Assembly (NCBI GenBank): GCA_013140705.1
Contig: JABFSH010000079.1
Location: 1 to 39,135 of the forward strand
Reading direction: 5' to 3'
DNA: 39,135 nt
From: Methylococcaceae bacterium
Lineage (GTDB): Bacteria; Pseudomonadota; Gammaproteobacteria; Methylococcales; Methylomonadaceae
Made by a program: the position numbers and the translations under genes. Positions 1-8,287 of the stretch are shown in pieces; within the stretch, counting starts at the first letter, position 1; each line of letters begins with the position of its first letter. The notes beneath the pieces were generated by a model that was not told the DNA's origin, ran no database searches, and saw nothing but the letters and a program-made list of their open reading frames with translations.

Positions 1-894
1 TAAATACTGGAAAAGTGAGTAACATCCAAGCCACTACACCATAAATCAAATGAGACCATTTGGCAGAATGTCTTATGTTGGCAATGCTGCGGGCTTTAGG
101 ATTCAGTGTTTTAGTGCGCATTTTCGACCCCACTTACATCATAGTAACTCATTACTCATCCGCACATTATTTTGCTGAAACCCTAAATTTTGGGCACAAA
201 AAAGCCGGATGCCTCATCAGTGACATTCACGTTGTCACGTTCGGCAATCCGGCTTTCTTTATAATTGATGCTAAAGATCCGCGATTTTCCGTCCCTGTCT
301 CACGGCAGAGTTGGCCTTGTTGTTATTATTATGTCCGTTGACTCACTGGCATCACAAATCCGTTTCAGCGTCCTTCGCTGTTATCGGATAATTCATGGCC
401 CCGGTAGGAGGGCATGTTCTATGGTTTTGTTTTTGAACCCATTCTGTACCAAGCGATTATCTGGGTGAGATTAGAATCAATAATTGCGAAATTGTCAATA
501 AGGCCCTAAAACTTTGTTTACACGCTTGAGTTTAGTCACCTAGAATCGGGTTTAGCGATTTAATTAAATAGTACCAACATCTGTAATGGTGATCGTAAAT
601 GTCAGCTAGTGATTGCCCTGAAACTCTGCACTCTTGCGGGCTGCAGGTAGTGAACACGCCAAAACTAGGTTATTACCTGGCTTGCCGATAAGGAGCCTAC
701 GCGCGAATAGCCCATTATGGCCCGAGCTCAAACGCTCATTCAAGAGGCCGGATATACGTGTGCCGTTGTACGTACAACTAAAGGTGGTGTTTAATTGCTT
801 GCAAAACGGGTGGAGTCCATATACGGAATGACATCTTCCTGGGAGTAGTGCCATGCCAACTGAGAGCTAAACGTAATCAAAAAAACTTACTGTA
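1..894. other. Gene-poor region with no credible CDS
   Basis: I find no protein I recognise here on either strand. The open frames are short, overlap each other and lack convincing ribosome-binding sites. The stretch does hold a long terminator-like hairpin at 201-256 and a perfect 14-base palindrome (GTTGTACGTACAAC) at 765-778. The part from about 600 to 850 is more GC-rich than its flanks. Open frames of 65 and 82 codons cover it on opposite strands, so it may be a decayed mobile or repeat sequence, but I cannot name a family. Confidence 0.5.
201..256. terminator. Long hairpin, probable intrinsic terminator
   Basis: Bases 201-210 (AAAGCCGGAT) pair perfectly with 247-256. The stem extends through GCC 211-213 with GGC 243-245, with one bulged base. 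Inside the loop a second perfect stem pairs GTGACA 220-225 with TGTCAC 233-238. Runs of A before and T after the outer stem would let it terminate in both directions. The gene it served is not visible in this window; it could belong to a gene to the left of base 1. Confidence 0.6.
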
Positions 895-2853
895 TCAATT
901 CAGCAACTCTTTAATTTTAAGATACTGTTCCATAGCCTCGGGATTTGACAAAGCCTGCTTATTTATTACCGGACGTCCGTGAATGATGTTACGCACGGCC
1001 AGTTCAGCCATTTTGCCATTTTTTGTACGTGGAATATCGTTTACCTGAAATATGACAGCCGGTACATGACGAGGTGAGGCGTTCTGCCGTATTTGCTGCT
1101 TTATCTTGGCTTTCAATTGATCGGATAACAGGACGCCCTGGCGCAGAATGACAAACAGAACTATCCGGCTATCGCCATCAATCTCCTGTCCGACAGCCAG
1201 GCATTCCAGAACTTCCTCAACCTGCTCCACTTGCCGGTAAATTTCTGATGTACCGATTCTGACTCCACCGGGATTCAACAAAGCATCCGAACGACCATAT
1301 ATGATCATTCCTCCGCCATCAGTCAATGACACATAGTCACCGTGACACCAGATGTTCGGATATTTCTCAAAATAGGTCTCACGATACTGGCATTGCCCAG
1401 GATCATTCCAAAAACTGACGGGCATGGACGGAAATGCCGACTTGCATACCAACTCACCCTTTTCCTCTGACAATGACCGACCGTTGATGTCATAAACATC
1501 CACATCCATTGCCAGACCGCGGCATTGAATTTCGCCTCGACGCACAGGAAGAATCGGGCAACCCAATACAAAGCAGGAGATGATGTCGGTACCGCCGGAA
1601 ATGGAGGACAAGCAAACATCCGATTTGATGGCATCATAAACATAATCGTAAGCTTCCGGCACCAAGGGTGATCCCGTTGATAAAATCGTTTTGAGTGATG
1701 CCAGTTGATGTGCGTTTTTGGGTGTAAGTTTTGATTTTCGGATGCTGTCGATATACTTGGCGGAAACCCCAAAGACTGTAATCTGAAACTTTTCTATCAA
1801 GTCAAATAACGTGTCAGCACCAGGATAAAGCGGCGAACCGTCGTAAAGCACGAGCTCGGCGCCGCTTGCCAGTCCGGAAGCCAGCCAATTCCACATCATC
1901 CAGCCGCATGTGGTGTAATAAAACAGACGGTCGCCAGGATGAATATCCACATGCAGCAGGTGTTCTTTCATATGCTGAATCAATGTGCCACCGATACCGT
2001 GCACAAGACATTTTGGCAACCCGGTGGTGCCTGAAGAATATAGAATAAATAAGGGATCAATGAATGCCATCTGGGCAAACTCTATTGGATCAGCCCCTGA
2101 AAAAGCAGCCAGATAATCGTGCCAAAGTGATAATTTACTGGTCAATCCAGTAAGCATTGAGCCATTCAGATAAGGAACCAGCACCGCCTTTTTAACCGAC
2201 GGAAGCGCCTGAAGCAACGGATTAAGCTGATCTTGTCGATCAAATACCTTGCCGTTGAAATAATAACCATCACAGACAAACAACACCATTGGCTTTATTT
2301 GACTAAATCGATCGACAATCGCAGAAACCCCAAAGTCAGGAGAACAGCTACTCCAGATGGCGCCCAAGCTGGTGGTAGCCAGCATTGCAATGATGGTTTC
2401 AGGTAAGTTGGGTAAAACAGCAACAACACGGTCACCAGGCCTGACGCCTTCATGGTGCAAGGCTTGGGCAAGTTGCGACACACTATGATAAAGATCTCCA
2501 TAGGAAAGGCGCCGAATCTCGTGATTTTCGCCATAAAAACTAATGGCAATACTGTTCTTATCCCTTTGTCTCAATAAATTTTCAGCATAATTCAGTCGTG
2601 CGTCAGGAAACCATCGCGCTTCGAGCATTGTGTTTCCATGCGATAAAACCACATCCCCTTTGAGTTCAGCTCTGATGTCTGCAAACTGCCACAACAAACT
2701 CCAAAATGCAGCAGGATTTTCAACAGACCATCGGTAAAGCGCGGCATAATCTGTAACATCAACGCCATAAAGGTTGTTCAGCCGTTTCATGAAACGGACA
2801 ATATTGGCATTGTCGTAACGTTCTACCGAAGGCTGCCAAAGAATTGGATTCAT
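895..2853 (-). CDS. aacS: Acetoacetyl-CoA synthetase (acetoacetate--CoA ligase)
   Basis: This 652-residue enzyme of the ANL adenylating superfamily activates acetoacetate with ATP and CoA to acetoacetyl-CoA in the cytoplasm. That feeds ketone-body, leucine-breakdown or polyhydroxybutyrate carbon into central metabolism. Visible motifs are the phosphate-binding loop YSSGTTGLPK (residues 272-281), SGGTD (419-423), the ribose-binding HGD (504-506), the hinge region YGRSDALLNPGG (519-530) and the catalytic lysine of NGK (Lys614). The N-terminal ACAS_N-type segment and total length match the acetoacetyl-CoA branch rather than acetyl-CoA synthetase. A GGAG box six bases before the ATG supports the start. 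It stands alone; the next sequence upstream on this strand is a broken amine oxidase tail. The acetoacetyl specificity is inferred from overall similarity. Confidence 0.88.
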   Translation of the reverse strand: MNPILWQPSVERYDNANIVRFMKRLNNLYGVDVTDYAALYRWSVENPAAFWSLLWQFADIRAELKGDVVLSHGNTMLEARWFPDARLNYAENLLRQRDKNSIAISFYGENHEIRRLSYGDLYHSVSQLAQALHHEGVRPGDRVVAVLPNLPETIIAMLATTSLGAIWSSCSPDFGVSAIVDRFSQIKPMVLFVCDGYYFNGKVFDRQDQLNPLLQALPSVKKAVLVPYLNGSMLTGLTSKLSLWHDYLAAFSGADPIEFAQMAFIDPLFILYSSGTTGLPKCLVHGIGGTLIQHMKEHLLHVDIHPGDRLFYYTTCGWMMWNWLASGLASGAELVLYDGSPLYPGADTLFDLIEKFQITVFGVSAKYIDSIRKSKLTPKNAHQLASLKTILSTGSPLVPEAYDYVYDAIKSDVCLSSISGGTDIISCFVLGCPILPVRRGEIQCRGLAMDVDVYDINGRSLSEEKGELVCKSAFPSMPVSFWNDPGQCQYRETYFEKYPNIWCHGDYVSLTDGGGMIIYGRSDALLNPGGVRIGTSEIYRQVEQVEEVLECLAVGQEIDGDSRIVLFVILRQGVLLSDQLKAKIKQQIRQNASPRHVPAVIFQVNDIPRTKNGKMAELAVRNIIHGRPVINKQALSNPEAMEQYLKIKELLN

Positions 2854-2970
2854 AGTAATCTCCGATGGCGAAACACATTCTGCGAAAATAAGGTTGGGCG
2901 GATAAATTCAATTAGCTCTTCTGTTACCCCTTACTACCCCCTTCGCTTTCGGATGAATTTGAACTGCCGG

Positions 2971-3292
2971 TTAAGCTGTTTGTTTAAGCGTGAGGACTGC
3001 CATTTTCTCCATGACCTCATGCGCCGTGCGCAAAGCGCCTTCAATAAAACCCTGATAATCCGAAAAAGCTTCGTCAAATAGGCATGTTCGGAAAACCGTT
3101 GCGCTCCAGTGAAAAGGCCGATACTTTGTTCTGAGCCGTCCAGGATTTGATACCCGGCTTCCAAAGATGGCAGGCGGAACCGTAGGTTTCAATGTCCCAG
3201 TGACGAATGCCGAAACCGAGAATGCATTTGGGACTGATGTTTAAAAAACGTTCGCAACCTATTATCACCATCAATTTCAGCGCGCGTTTCAT
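2971..3292 (-). pseudogene. C-terminal remnant of a flavin-containing amine oxidase
   Basis: Three minus-strand frames join into one recognisable tail. Frame one gives HWDIETYGSACHLWKPG. Frame two continues GYQILDGSEQSIGLFTGAQ and on to SEHAYL. Frame three gives FDEAFSDYQGFIEGALRTA and HEVMEKM, then a stop at 2971. The order aromatic-E-x-YG, PG, then GLFTGA, then YQGFIEGALRTA resembles the C-terminal FAD-binding end of monoamine-oxidase-like proteins (compare GTE...GYMEGAV). At least two frameshifts break it, and nothing upstream restores the N-terminal FAD-binding part. It is therefore read as a truncated, non-functional relic. The family call rests on this short stretch only. Confidence 0.45.
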
Positions 3293-3588
3293 AGCCCTTG
3301 CGATGATAAAGCAACTACTGAGTCCCTCCCTGATCGATGAACTTATTGCATTTAAGGTATTCTCAAGTGAATTAGAACATTGCGATGCTGGAACGTTCCG
3401 CTATAACATCAGAACTCCATTTCATGGTCACACACTTCAATTCAGTCAGAATACCGTAGCGTTTTTTGTTCGGTAGCAAGCCCGTTGGAAAAAATCGTTG
3501 TAAAGGCTAACGGACTAAGGCTAGAATCTCGAACTAATAATTCCCTAACTTTCCTCTTGTAGATCCTTCACCCTAGAGAAAACAAATC
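3293..3588. other. Intergenic stretch with no recognised content
   Basis: The bases between the amine oxidase relic and the ParB-domain gene hold only short frames without recognisable motifs. Part of it may be further decayed sequence of the relic, but no reading frame restores it. No clear promoter hexamers or terminator were identified. Confidence 0.3.
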
Positions 3589-4398
3589 ATGCTGGCTACC
3601 AAACGGTACGAATACTTACCTATTGATCAAATCGAATTCCACCACACACTGACCAATCACCGAGATCTGGACCGGGCCAAGGTTGCACACCTTGAGAAAG
3701 ACATTGTCGCCAACGGGTTGCTGGAACCGCTGGTGGTGTGGGAACGCAACGGCAAAGAATATTACCTGGTGGGTGGCTTCCATCGAATGTCGGCCATTCA
3801 AGGCATCCGTCAATCACACCCCGGCTATTTCGACCGGATCGACGTAAGAATCGTTACCGGTGATCCTGACGAGATCAAGGCACTCAATCTCAAGTTGAAC
3901 TCCGACCGCGTCGACACACGCATAACAGATTATTTTCAGACCGTCATCTATCTCAACAATGCCAATTGGTCCAAAAGTCGTATAGCCGAGTTCTTCGATA
4001 AAAGCGTCAGCTGGATCGACGACATTGTCCGCTACGCCCCGCTAACCACGGACTCAATGCGAGCAAAGTTGAGCTCAGGCGAACTGTCATGGACGAGAGC
4101 AAGGGAAATTCTTCAAAAGACTTTAAAGGCACCCGCAGGACATGAAAAAGAGATTATCGAAACCGAACTAACGCAGCCCGTACGCCCTGTCGCAAAGCCA
4201 TTACCCTTCCAAACAACCCTGAAGCGGCTGTCTAACTCCTTGAATTCAGAACCAAAGCGCACTTTCAAAGTCAGTACTCAAGATCTTTACGCACTACTCA
4301 TTACACTGCGGGGAAAAAATGTCGATCAGGAACATATCGACCGTGTACGCAAGGCATTCCCTATCATGTGGGACGATAGTCAGAACACGGATTCCTGA
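3589..4398 (+). CDS. Orphan ParB N-terminal domain protein
   Basis: The 269-residue product begins with a ParB/Srx-type nucleotide-binding domain (about residues 5-110). Its central signature is GGFHRMSAI (residues 62-70), the GxHRxxA-type CTP-binding motif of ParB proteins. Residues 110-175 are helical, with a helix-turn-helix-like stretch (WSKSRIAEFFDKSVSWID), and a basic linker and C-terminal domain follow. ParB proteins bind DNA and act as CTP switches in chromosome or plasmid segregation, but no parA and no obvious parS cluster lie nearby. This is probably one of the stand-alone ParB-like regulators or a plasmid/element leftover. The ATG is the first start in the frame and lacks a strong ribosome-binding site (AGAGAAAAC lies upstream). 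Its function is not known from the sequence. Confidence 0.7.
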   Translation: MLATKRYEYLPIDQIEFHHTLTNHRDLDRAKVAHLEKDIVANGLLEPLVVWERNGKEYYLVGGFHRMSAIQGIRQSHPGYFDRIDVRIVTGDPDEIKALNLKLNSDRVDTRITDYFQTVIYLNNANWSKSRIAEFFDKSVSWIDDIVRYAPLTTDSMRAKLSSGELSWTRAREILQKTLKAPAGHEKEIIETELTQPVRPVAKPLPFQTTLKRLSNSLNSEPKRTFKVSTQDLYALLITLRGKNVDQEHIDRVRKAFPIMWDDSQNTDS

Positions 4399-4469
4399 CT
4401 ACGCCCAACTTTCAGTTGACATTGCAAACGCGCAAATAACCAGCCTGCCTTACTGGTAGTCGATAAGGG

Positions 4470-4497
4470 TTGCTTTACAGACTGGTTAACTTATAAT
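4470..4497 (+). promoter_or_regulatory. Probable sigma70 promoter of the B12 uptake unit
   Basis: A TTGCTT -35 hexamer (4470-4475), a 16-base spacer and a consensus TATAAT -10 hexamer (4492-4497) lie just before the cobalamin riboswitch. Transcription would start near 4503-4505, a few bases before the first conserved riboswitch bases, which is the expected arrangement. Confidence 0.65.
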
Positions 4498-4507
4498 GCA
4501 ACCCTGC

Positions 4508-4696
4508 TTTCAGGTTCCATTGGATATTCTCATTCGATGGTTAAACGGGAAGTTGGTGAAGTCAACCCGACCTAATCCAACGCTGCCCCCGCAACGGTAA
4601 CTAAGTAAAAGAATTGTCGAAAGGCCACTGTGTTTTTTACATGGGAAGGTGACAATTCAGGTTCACACCACTTACAAGCCCGGAGACCGGCCCGAA
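4508..4696 (+). ncRNA. Cobalamin (B12) riboswitch
   Basis: The leader shows the conserved cobalamin-riboswitch blocks in order: CAGGTTCC (4511-4518), GGGAAG followed by GGTGAA near 4547-4560, then GCTGCCCCCGCAACGGT (4582-4598), GCCACTGTG (4624-4632), GGGAAGG (4643-4649), and the B12 box AAGCCCGGAGACCGGCC (4676-4692). It binds adenosylcobalamin or a related cobalamin and represses the gene below when the vitamin is plentiful. The gene below is a BtuB-type receptor, which fits. A 7-base-pair hairpin (GCTGTCT/AGACAGC, 4720-4740) follows. It has no adjacent T-run, so control may act on translation of btuB rather than by termination. Confidence 0.95.
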
Positions 4697-4719
4697 AGTA
4701 TCATTCGGTACAGCGGAGG

Positions 4720-4740
4720 GCTGTCTGCGAAATAGACAGC
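4720..4740 (+). promoter_or_regulatory. Hairpin in the riboswitch expression platform
   Basis: A perfect 7-base-pair stem with a 7-base loop lies 28 bases after the B12 box. The nearest T-run (4769-4774) is about 29 bases downstream, so this is not a classic terminator. It may be part of the ligand-dependent structure that exposes or hides the btuB ribosome-binding site (AGAGGA, 4815-4820). Confidence 0.4.
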
Positions 4741-4826
4741 ACACTTTCGCGTTGTGCTCTCATTCTCGTTTTTTGTCCTTCGTTGTTTATACAACCTATC
4801 ATGCGCGGGCGGCGCAGAGGACAAAC

Positions 4827-6704
4827 ATGCAGAAACCACTTTTCAGCTTGCTTATAGTGGCTGGCTTTAATATCCAGGCACAAGAAGCCCCTACCACCAA
4901 GTCGCTAACACTCCCCGAGATGGTTGTTACCGCAACCCGAATCGAAACTCCCAGAAACCAGTTGTCTGCTGCAGTCACAGTCTACACACGGGAGGACATT
5001 GAGCGTTTGCAAGTAAAAACTTTCCCCGATTTGTTGCGCGGCACAACCGGAATTGACATGACGCAACAAGGCGGTGACGGCAAAACGACCAGTATGTTCC
5101 TGCGAGGCACCGATTCCAGTCATGTACTCGTTCTGATAGACGGCATTAAAGTGGGTTCAGCCACATTAGGCACTACTCCTTTCGAGTTTATCCCCATCGA
5201 TCAGATCGAGCGTGTAGAAATTATTCGCGGACCACAATCCAGTTTGTATGGTTCTGAAGCCATCGGTGGAGTTATCCAGATATTTACCCGCAAGGGTGGC
5301 GGCTCGGAAAAGCCAACCATTACACTGGATGCCGGTGGTGGTAATTACGATACAATGAAATCATCCGGTACGGTTAGCGGTAAATGGAAAAATAACTGGT
5401 ATAGCGTGGGTGCGTCACACATAAATACCCAAGGTTTCAGTACTAGGCCGTTGGTTCCAAATCCTTTTGGGGGAGATCCTCTTGATCAACCTGATGACGA
5501 TGGCTATTACAATACTGCCGTTAATGCCCGCTTAGGCCATCATTTTGATAATAATGCAGAAATCGAAGCGTCTTTTATGCGCTCTCAAGGCAGAAATGAT
5601 TTCGATGGTATTTTTCAAGATAAAACAAAATTCATCAATCAAGTAGCCGCGCTATCGGGTAGTATGGATATTCTTGATAATTGGCGATCAACTTTGCGAC
5701 TTGGGCAAAGCTTTGATGATAACGATCAGTTTTCACCGAATGGTTCTTTTTATTCGCGCTTCAACACTACTCGCTGGAATGTCAGTTGGTTAAATGAAGT
5801 GGACTTATCGGATGAACACAAACTAATCATGGGGTCGGACTACCGGGAAGATGAAGCCGACTACCGACAGGATGCGAGAGATAGTCCCAACAAATACGCG
5901 GTAAAATCACGCTATGATGTCGGCGTATTTGGTGAATATCATGGCCAATTCTATAAGGATCATTTCATCAATGCCTCGTTACGCTGGGATAATAACGAGC
6001 AATTTGGTGATTATGTCACCGGTAATGTCGGACTAAGGTCTAACTGGAACTACGGTATCAGTACTTTTGCCAATTTTGGCAACGCTTTCAAAGCGCCAAC
6101 GTTTAACGATCTCTACTATCCCGATGCCGGCAATCCCGATTTAAAACCGGAAGAATCAATCTCTGCAGAAATCGGTTTGGCTGGAAAACATAATGACGTG
6201 CAATGGGAACTGCGTGCGTATCACACCAACATAGATAATCTGATTAACTGGGCTCCCGCACCCACTATAGCAGACCCATTTCGATGGATTCCATCCAACG
6301 TTGATAAAGCTGAAATCCAGGGTATTGAGGCTGAAACGACTGCCCAATTACTTGACTGGAATATTAAGTTGAGTCTTAATCTGCTAAACCCGGAAGATCG
6401 TAAAACGAATAAACGCCTGCTACGCCGTGCCGATAAGACGCTATCGTTTGATTTATCTCGTTCGTTTGGTAATTTTGATGTGGGAGCCAATATTTTGGCA
6501 CAAGATTATCGTTTTGACGACGCAGAAAACACCGTCAAGGTTGCAGGTTATGCCACTATGGATCTACGCACGGCCTATCATTTCAACAAAAACTGGATGC
6601 TCAGTGCCAGACTGAATAATTTGCTGGATAAACAGTACCAAACTGTAAGTTTGTATAATACGGCGGACAGAAATTTTTTTATTTCGATCCATTATAATAA
6701 CTGA
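4827..6704 (+). CDS. btuB: TonB-dependent vitamin B12 receptor BtuB
   Basis: This outer-membrane receptor imports cobalamins with energy from TonB/ExbBD. The start chosen is the ATG at 4827, giving 625 residues: it follows an AGAGGA box and begins directly with a signal peptide (MQKPLFSLLIVAGFNIQAQA-like, cleavage near residue 19). An in-frame ATG at 4752 would add 25 residues that are not signal-like. A TonB box (EMVVTATR, about residues 31-38) leads into the plug domain, with motifs LRGTDSSHVLVLIDG and GPQSSLYGSEAIGGV. A 22-strand-type barrel with alternating aromatic ends follows, including NAFKAPTFNDLYYPDAGNPD. Length and TonB-box wording match BtuB (about 600 residues). The cobalamin riboswitch upstream and btuM downstream make the substrate nearly certain. 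Confidence 0.93.
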   Translation: MQKPLFSLLIVAGFNIQAQEAPTTKSLTLPEMVVTATRIETPRNQLSAAVTVYTREDIERLQVKTFPDLLRGTTGIDMTQQGGDGKTTSMFLRGTDSSHVLVLIDGIKVGSATLGTTPFEFIPIDQIERVEIIRGPQSSLYGSEAIGGVIQIFTRKGGGSEKPTITLDAGGGNYDTMKSSGTVSGKWKNNWYSVGASHINTQGFSTRPLVPNPFGGDPLDQPDDDGYYNTAVNARLGHHFDNNAEIEASFMRSQGRNDFDGIFQDKTKFINQVAALSGSMDILDNWRSTLRLGQSFDDNDQFSPNGSFYSRFNTTRWNVSWLNEVDLSDEHKLIMGSDYREDEADYRQDARDSPNKYAVKSRYDVGVFGEYHGQFYKDHFINASLRWDNNEQFGDYVTGNVGLRSNWNYGISTFANFGNAFKAPTFNDLYYPDAGNPDLKPEESISAEIGLAGKHNDVQWELRAYHTNIDNLINWAPAPTIADPFRWIPSNVDKAEIQGIEAETTAQLLDWNIKLSLNLLNPEDRKTNKRLLRRADKTLSFDLSRSFGNFDVGANILAQDYRFDDAENTVKVAGYATMDLRTAYHFNKNWMLSARLNNLLDKQYQTVSLYNTADRNFFISIHYNN

Positions 6705-6804
6705 CACCACAACTAAAGAAAGACAGCTTGTTTTTAACCTCATGTAACGCCCGCGCTACACATTCCGACCATTTTGGTCAAAAATGAACTTTTTGGAGAC
6801 AGTA

Positions 6805-7380
6805 ATGAATATCAAATCTTGGCAACGCATTCAATTTTTACCGCTTGCACTCTTGGGATTAATGGCCCTAACCCGCTTCGATCACTTCGGTTCTGCATTT
6901 TCATTACCGGATGCATCACTGGCAGTATTTTTTCTGGCCGGCCTCGGAATCAATCGTCTTTGGTTTTTTACTGTGTTGTTGCTTGAAGCAGGCTTGATTG
7001 ATTATCTGGCGATCACGCAATTTAACGTGAGTGATTATTGCATATCGCCAGCCTATGGTTTTTTGATTCCTGCTTATGCGGTGCTGTGGTTTACCGGTGT
7101 TTTCAGCAAACGCTTTGTATCGCTCAGTATTGGCAATACCATAAAAATGGTAGGGCTTATTGCACTTGCCACAACGTCGGCTTTTGTTATTTCGAATGGC
7201 AGCTTTTATCTGTTATCCGACAAGATTGTCGCAATTTCCTTGCTGCAATTTACCAGTCAGTTTTCGCATTATTATCCGCCCTACCTGATTTCTACCCTGT
7301 GTTATGGTTTGGCCGCTTTGTTAGTGACAAAATTGATCAAATCATTGCTAGACACAACAATTACCAGGACAACAACTTAA
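6805..7380 (+). CDS. btuM: BtuM-type solitary ECF S-component for cobalamin
   Basis: The 191-residue product is an integral inner-membrane protein with about six hydrophobic segments. Its wording SLPDASLAVFFLAG near residue 33, and a lone cysteine at residue 79 in a short loop (NVSDYC) before a membrane helix, resemble BtuM. BtuM is the cobalamin transporter of Gram-negative bacteria related to ECF S-components, and it works without the ECF ATPase module. In the characterised Thiobacillus BtuM a cysteine at almost the same position binds the cobalt and supports decyanation. The ATG at 6805 is preferred over 6784 because GGAG (6795-6798) lies six bases before it. It sits 100 bases behind btuB and very likely shares its riboswitch-controlled transcript. 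Family assignment is from motif memory plus context. Confidence 0.8.
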   Translation: MNIKSWQRIQFLPLALLGLMALTRFDHFGSAFSLPDASLAVFFLAGLGINRLWFFTVLLLEAGLIDYLAITQFNVSDYCISPAYGFLIPAYAVLWFTGVFSKRFVSLSIGNTIKMVGLIALATTSAFVISNGSFYLLSDKIVAISLLQFTSQFSHYYPPYLISTLCYGLAALLVTKLIKSLLDTTITRTTT

Positions 7381-7547
7381 ATTATTCCAGCTACAAAAAA
7401 CCCAAAGTCCTTGCTGACTTGAGCGGGACTGTGGCTTTATGGTATCTCAATCAATTTTGTAGATTGATAAGCGGAGCAAACTCCGATTCTTGCGCTTAAA
7501 CCAGAATCATGCCGTCATGAGAAGCCAGAGTGTGATAATAACGTTGT

Positions 7548-8171
7548 TTACGGGTCAGCTATCTTAAAACAACAGGAGCCACCACCTTTTGCCATACACT
7601 CTGTCAGTTCGACGTCTTTGCCGAGTAACGACGTCATCAGCGCCATATCGAACTGGCAGATTTCCTGATGTGTTTGCGCCAAATCATGAAAAATACAATT
7701 GTTGGCCTTGATGGTGGATTGCTGAGCAACGCTGCCATCAGTCTTAAAGCCTAATTCATCCATTATTTTTAATAACTCAGAAATTTTCTCCTGAGGTTCT
7801 TTTCCTGTAAACCGATAGACATGACTCTCAGACAGGTTTTGCCCCAGCTTGTACATATAGCGTTGAAAGGCTTCTGAACCTATTTCTGTTTTTAACGCCG
7901 ATAGCATCAACTTGGAAAACCAGGCATATTGCTTCGGAAAACTGTTAATGCCGGCTTCGGTTAATACATAACGACGGACAGGTCGACCCGCAGTTTTAGA
8001 TAATTCACCAATTTGCAGATAGCCTTCTGACTCCAAGACAGCAATATGCTGTTGTATCGCGTTACGCGATATGGATAAAACCTTAGCAATTTCATCAATA
8101 CTAAGGCCCACTTTATTACCCAACAGCAAATCCAAGATTTGACGCTGCCGCGAACCTACCGTGTCAGTCAT
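7548..8171 (-). CDS. SufR-like Fe-S winged-helix transcriptional regulator
   Basis: The 207-residue protein has an N-terminal winged helix-turn-helix of the ArsR/DeoR kind (residues 8-72, with LSIDEIAKVLSISRNAIQQH and the wing GRPVRRYVLTEAG). Its C-terminal half is cysteine-rich: Cys159, Cys172, Cys192, Cys200 and Cys201. The Cys159-x12-Cys172 spacing recalls SufR, the [4Fe-4S] repressor of Fe-S assembly genes, and mycobacterial SufR is known to respond to nitric oxide. No suf genes are here. It is divergent from a hemoglobin, reductase and HPP gene set, so it probably controls those in response to NO or redox state. The ATG at 8171 is preferred over 8183 because ATGAGGAAA supplies an AGGA box six bases upstream. 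Cluster binding is inference. Confidence 0.72.
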   Translation of the reverse strand: MTDTVGSRQRQILDLLLGNKVGLSIDEIAKVLSISRNAIQQHIAVLESEGYLQIGELSKTAGRPVRRYVLTEAGINSFPKQYAWFSKLMLSALKTEIGSEAFQRYMYKLGQNLSESHVYRFTGKEPQEKISELLKIMDELGFKTDGSVAQQSTIKANNCIFHDLAQTHQEICQFDMALMTSLLGKDVELTECMAKGGGSCCFKIADP

Positions 8172-8193
8172 AAATTTCCTCATAATTAAATAG

Positions 8194-8216
8194 CCTAACG
8201 TATCAACATTAGGTTG
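8194..8216. promoter_or_regulatory. Candidate operator of the SufR-like regulator
   Basis: Two overlapping symmetries lie 23-45 bases before the regulator start. One is CCTAA (8194-8198) with TTAGG (8209-8213). The other is CAAC (8204-8207) with GTTG (8213-8216), separated by five bases. The second closely resembles the CAAC-N6-GTTG site described for cyanobacterial SufR, but the spacer is one base shorter. The position fits autoregulation. This is a prediction only. Confidence 0.4.
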
Positions 8217-8287
8217 ACTGCCATTTGTTATATAACTTATATCATATATTTATTGTATAACTATTGCTTATTTGTTACTATTTTTCT

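Noticed and set aside
60-468. Open frames of 93 and 67 codons on the plus strand
   Set aside because: They overlap a terminator-like hairpin, have no ribosome-binding site and no recognisable motif; amino acid make-up looks like random reading of AT-rich DNA.
606-854. Mirror open frames on both strands, considered as group II intron or integron attC sequence
   Set aside because: No domain V-like structure, no reverse transcriptase, no attC core sites and no adjacent integrase could be found; kept only as an unassigned island.
4752-4826. Extended BtuB start at the upstream ATG
   Set aside because: The added 25 residues are not signal-like, and the ATG at 4827 has both the ribosome-binding site and the signal peptide.
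4630-4857. 75-codon open frame inside the riboswitch and btuB leader
   Set aside because: It lies on conserved riboswitch bases, which explain the sequence fully, and it has no protein motif.
7038-7499. 153-codon plus-strand frame overlapping btuM
   Set aside because: It is an out-of-frame reading of btuM and its downstream gap, with frequent cysteines and tyrosines and no family resemblance.
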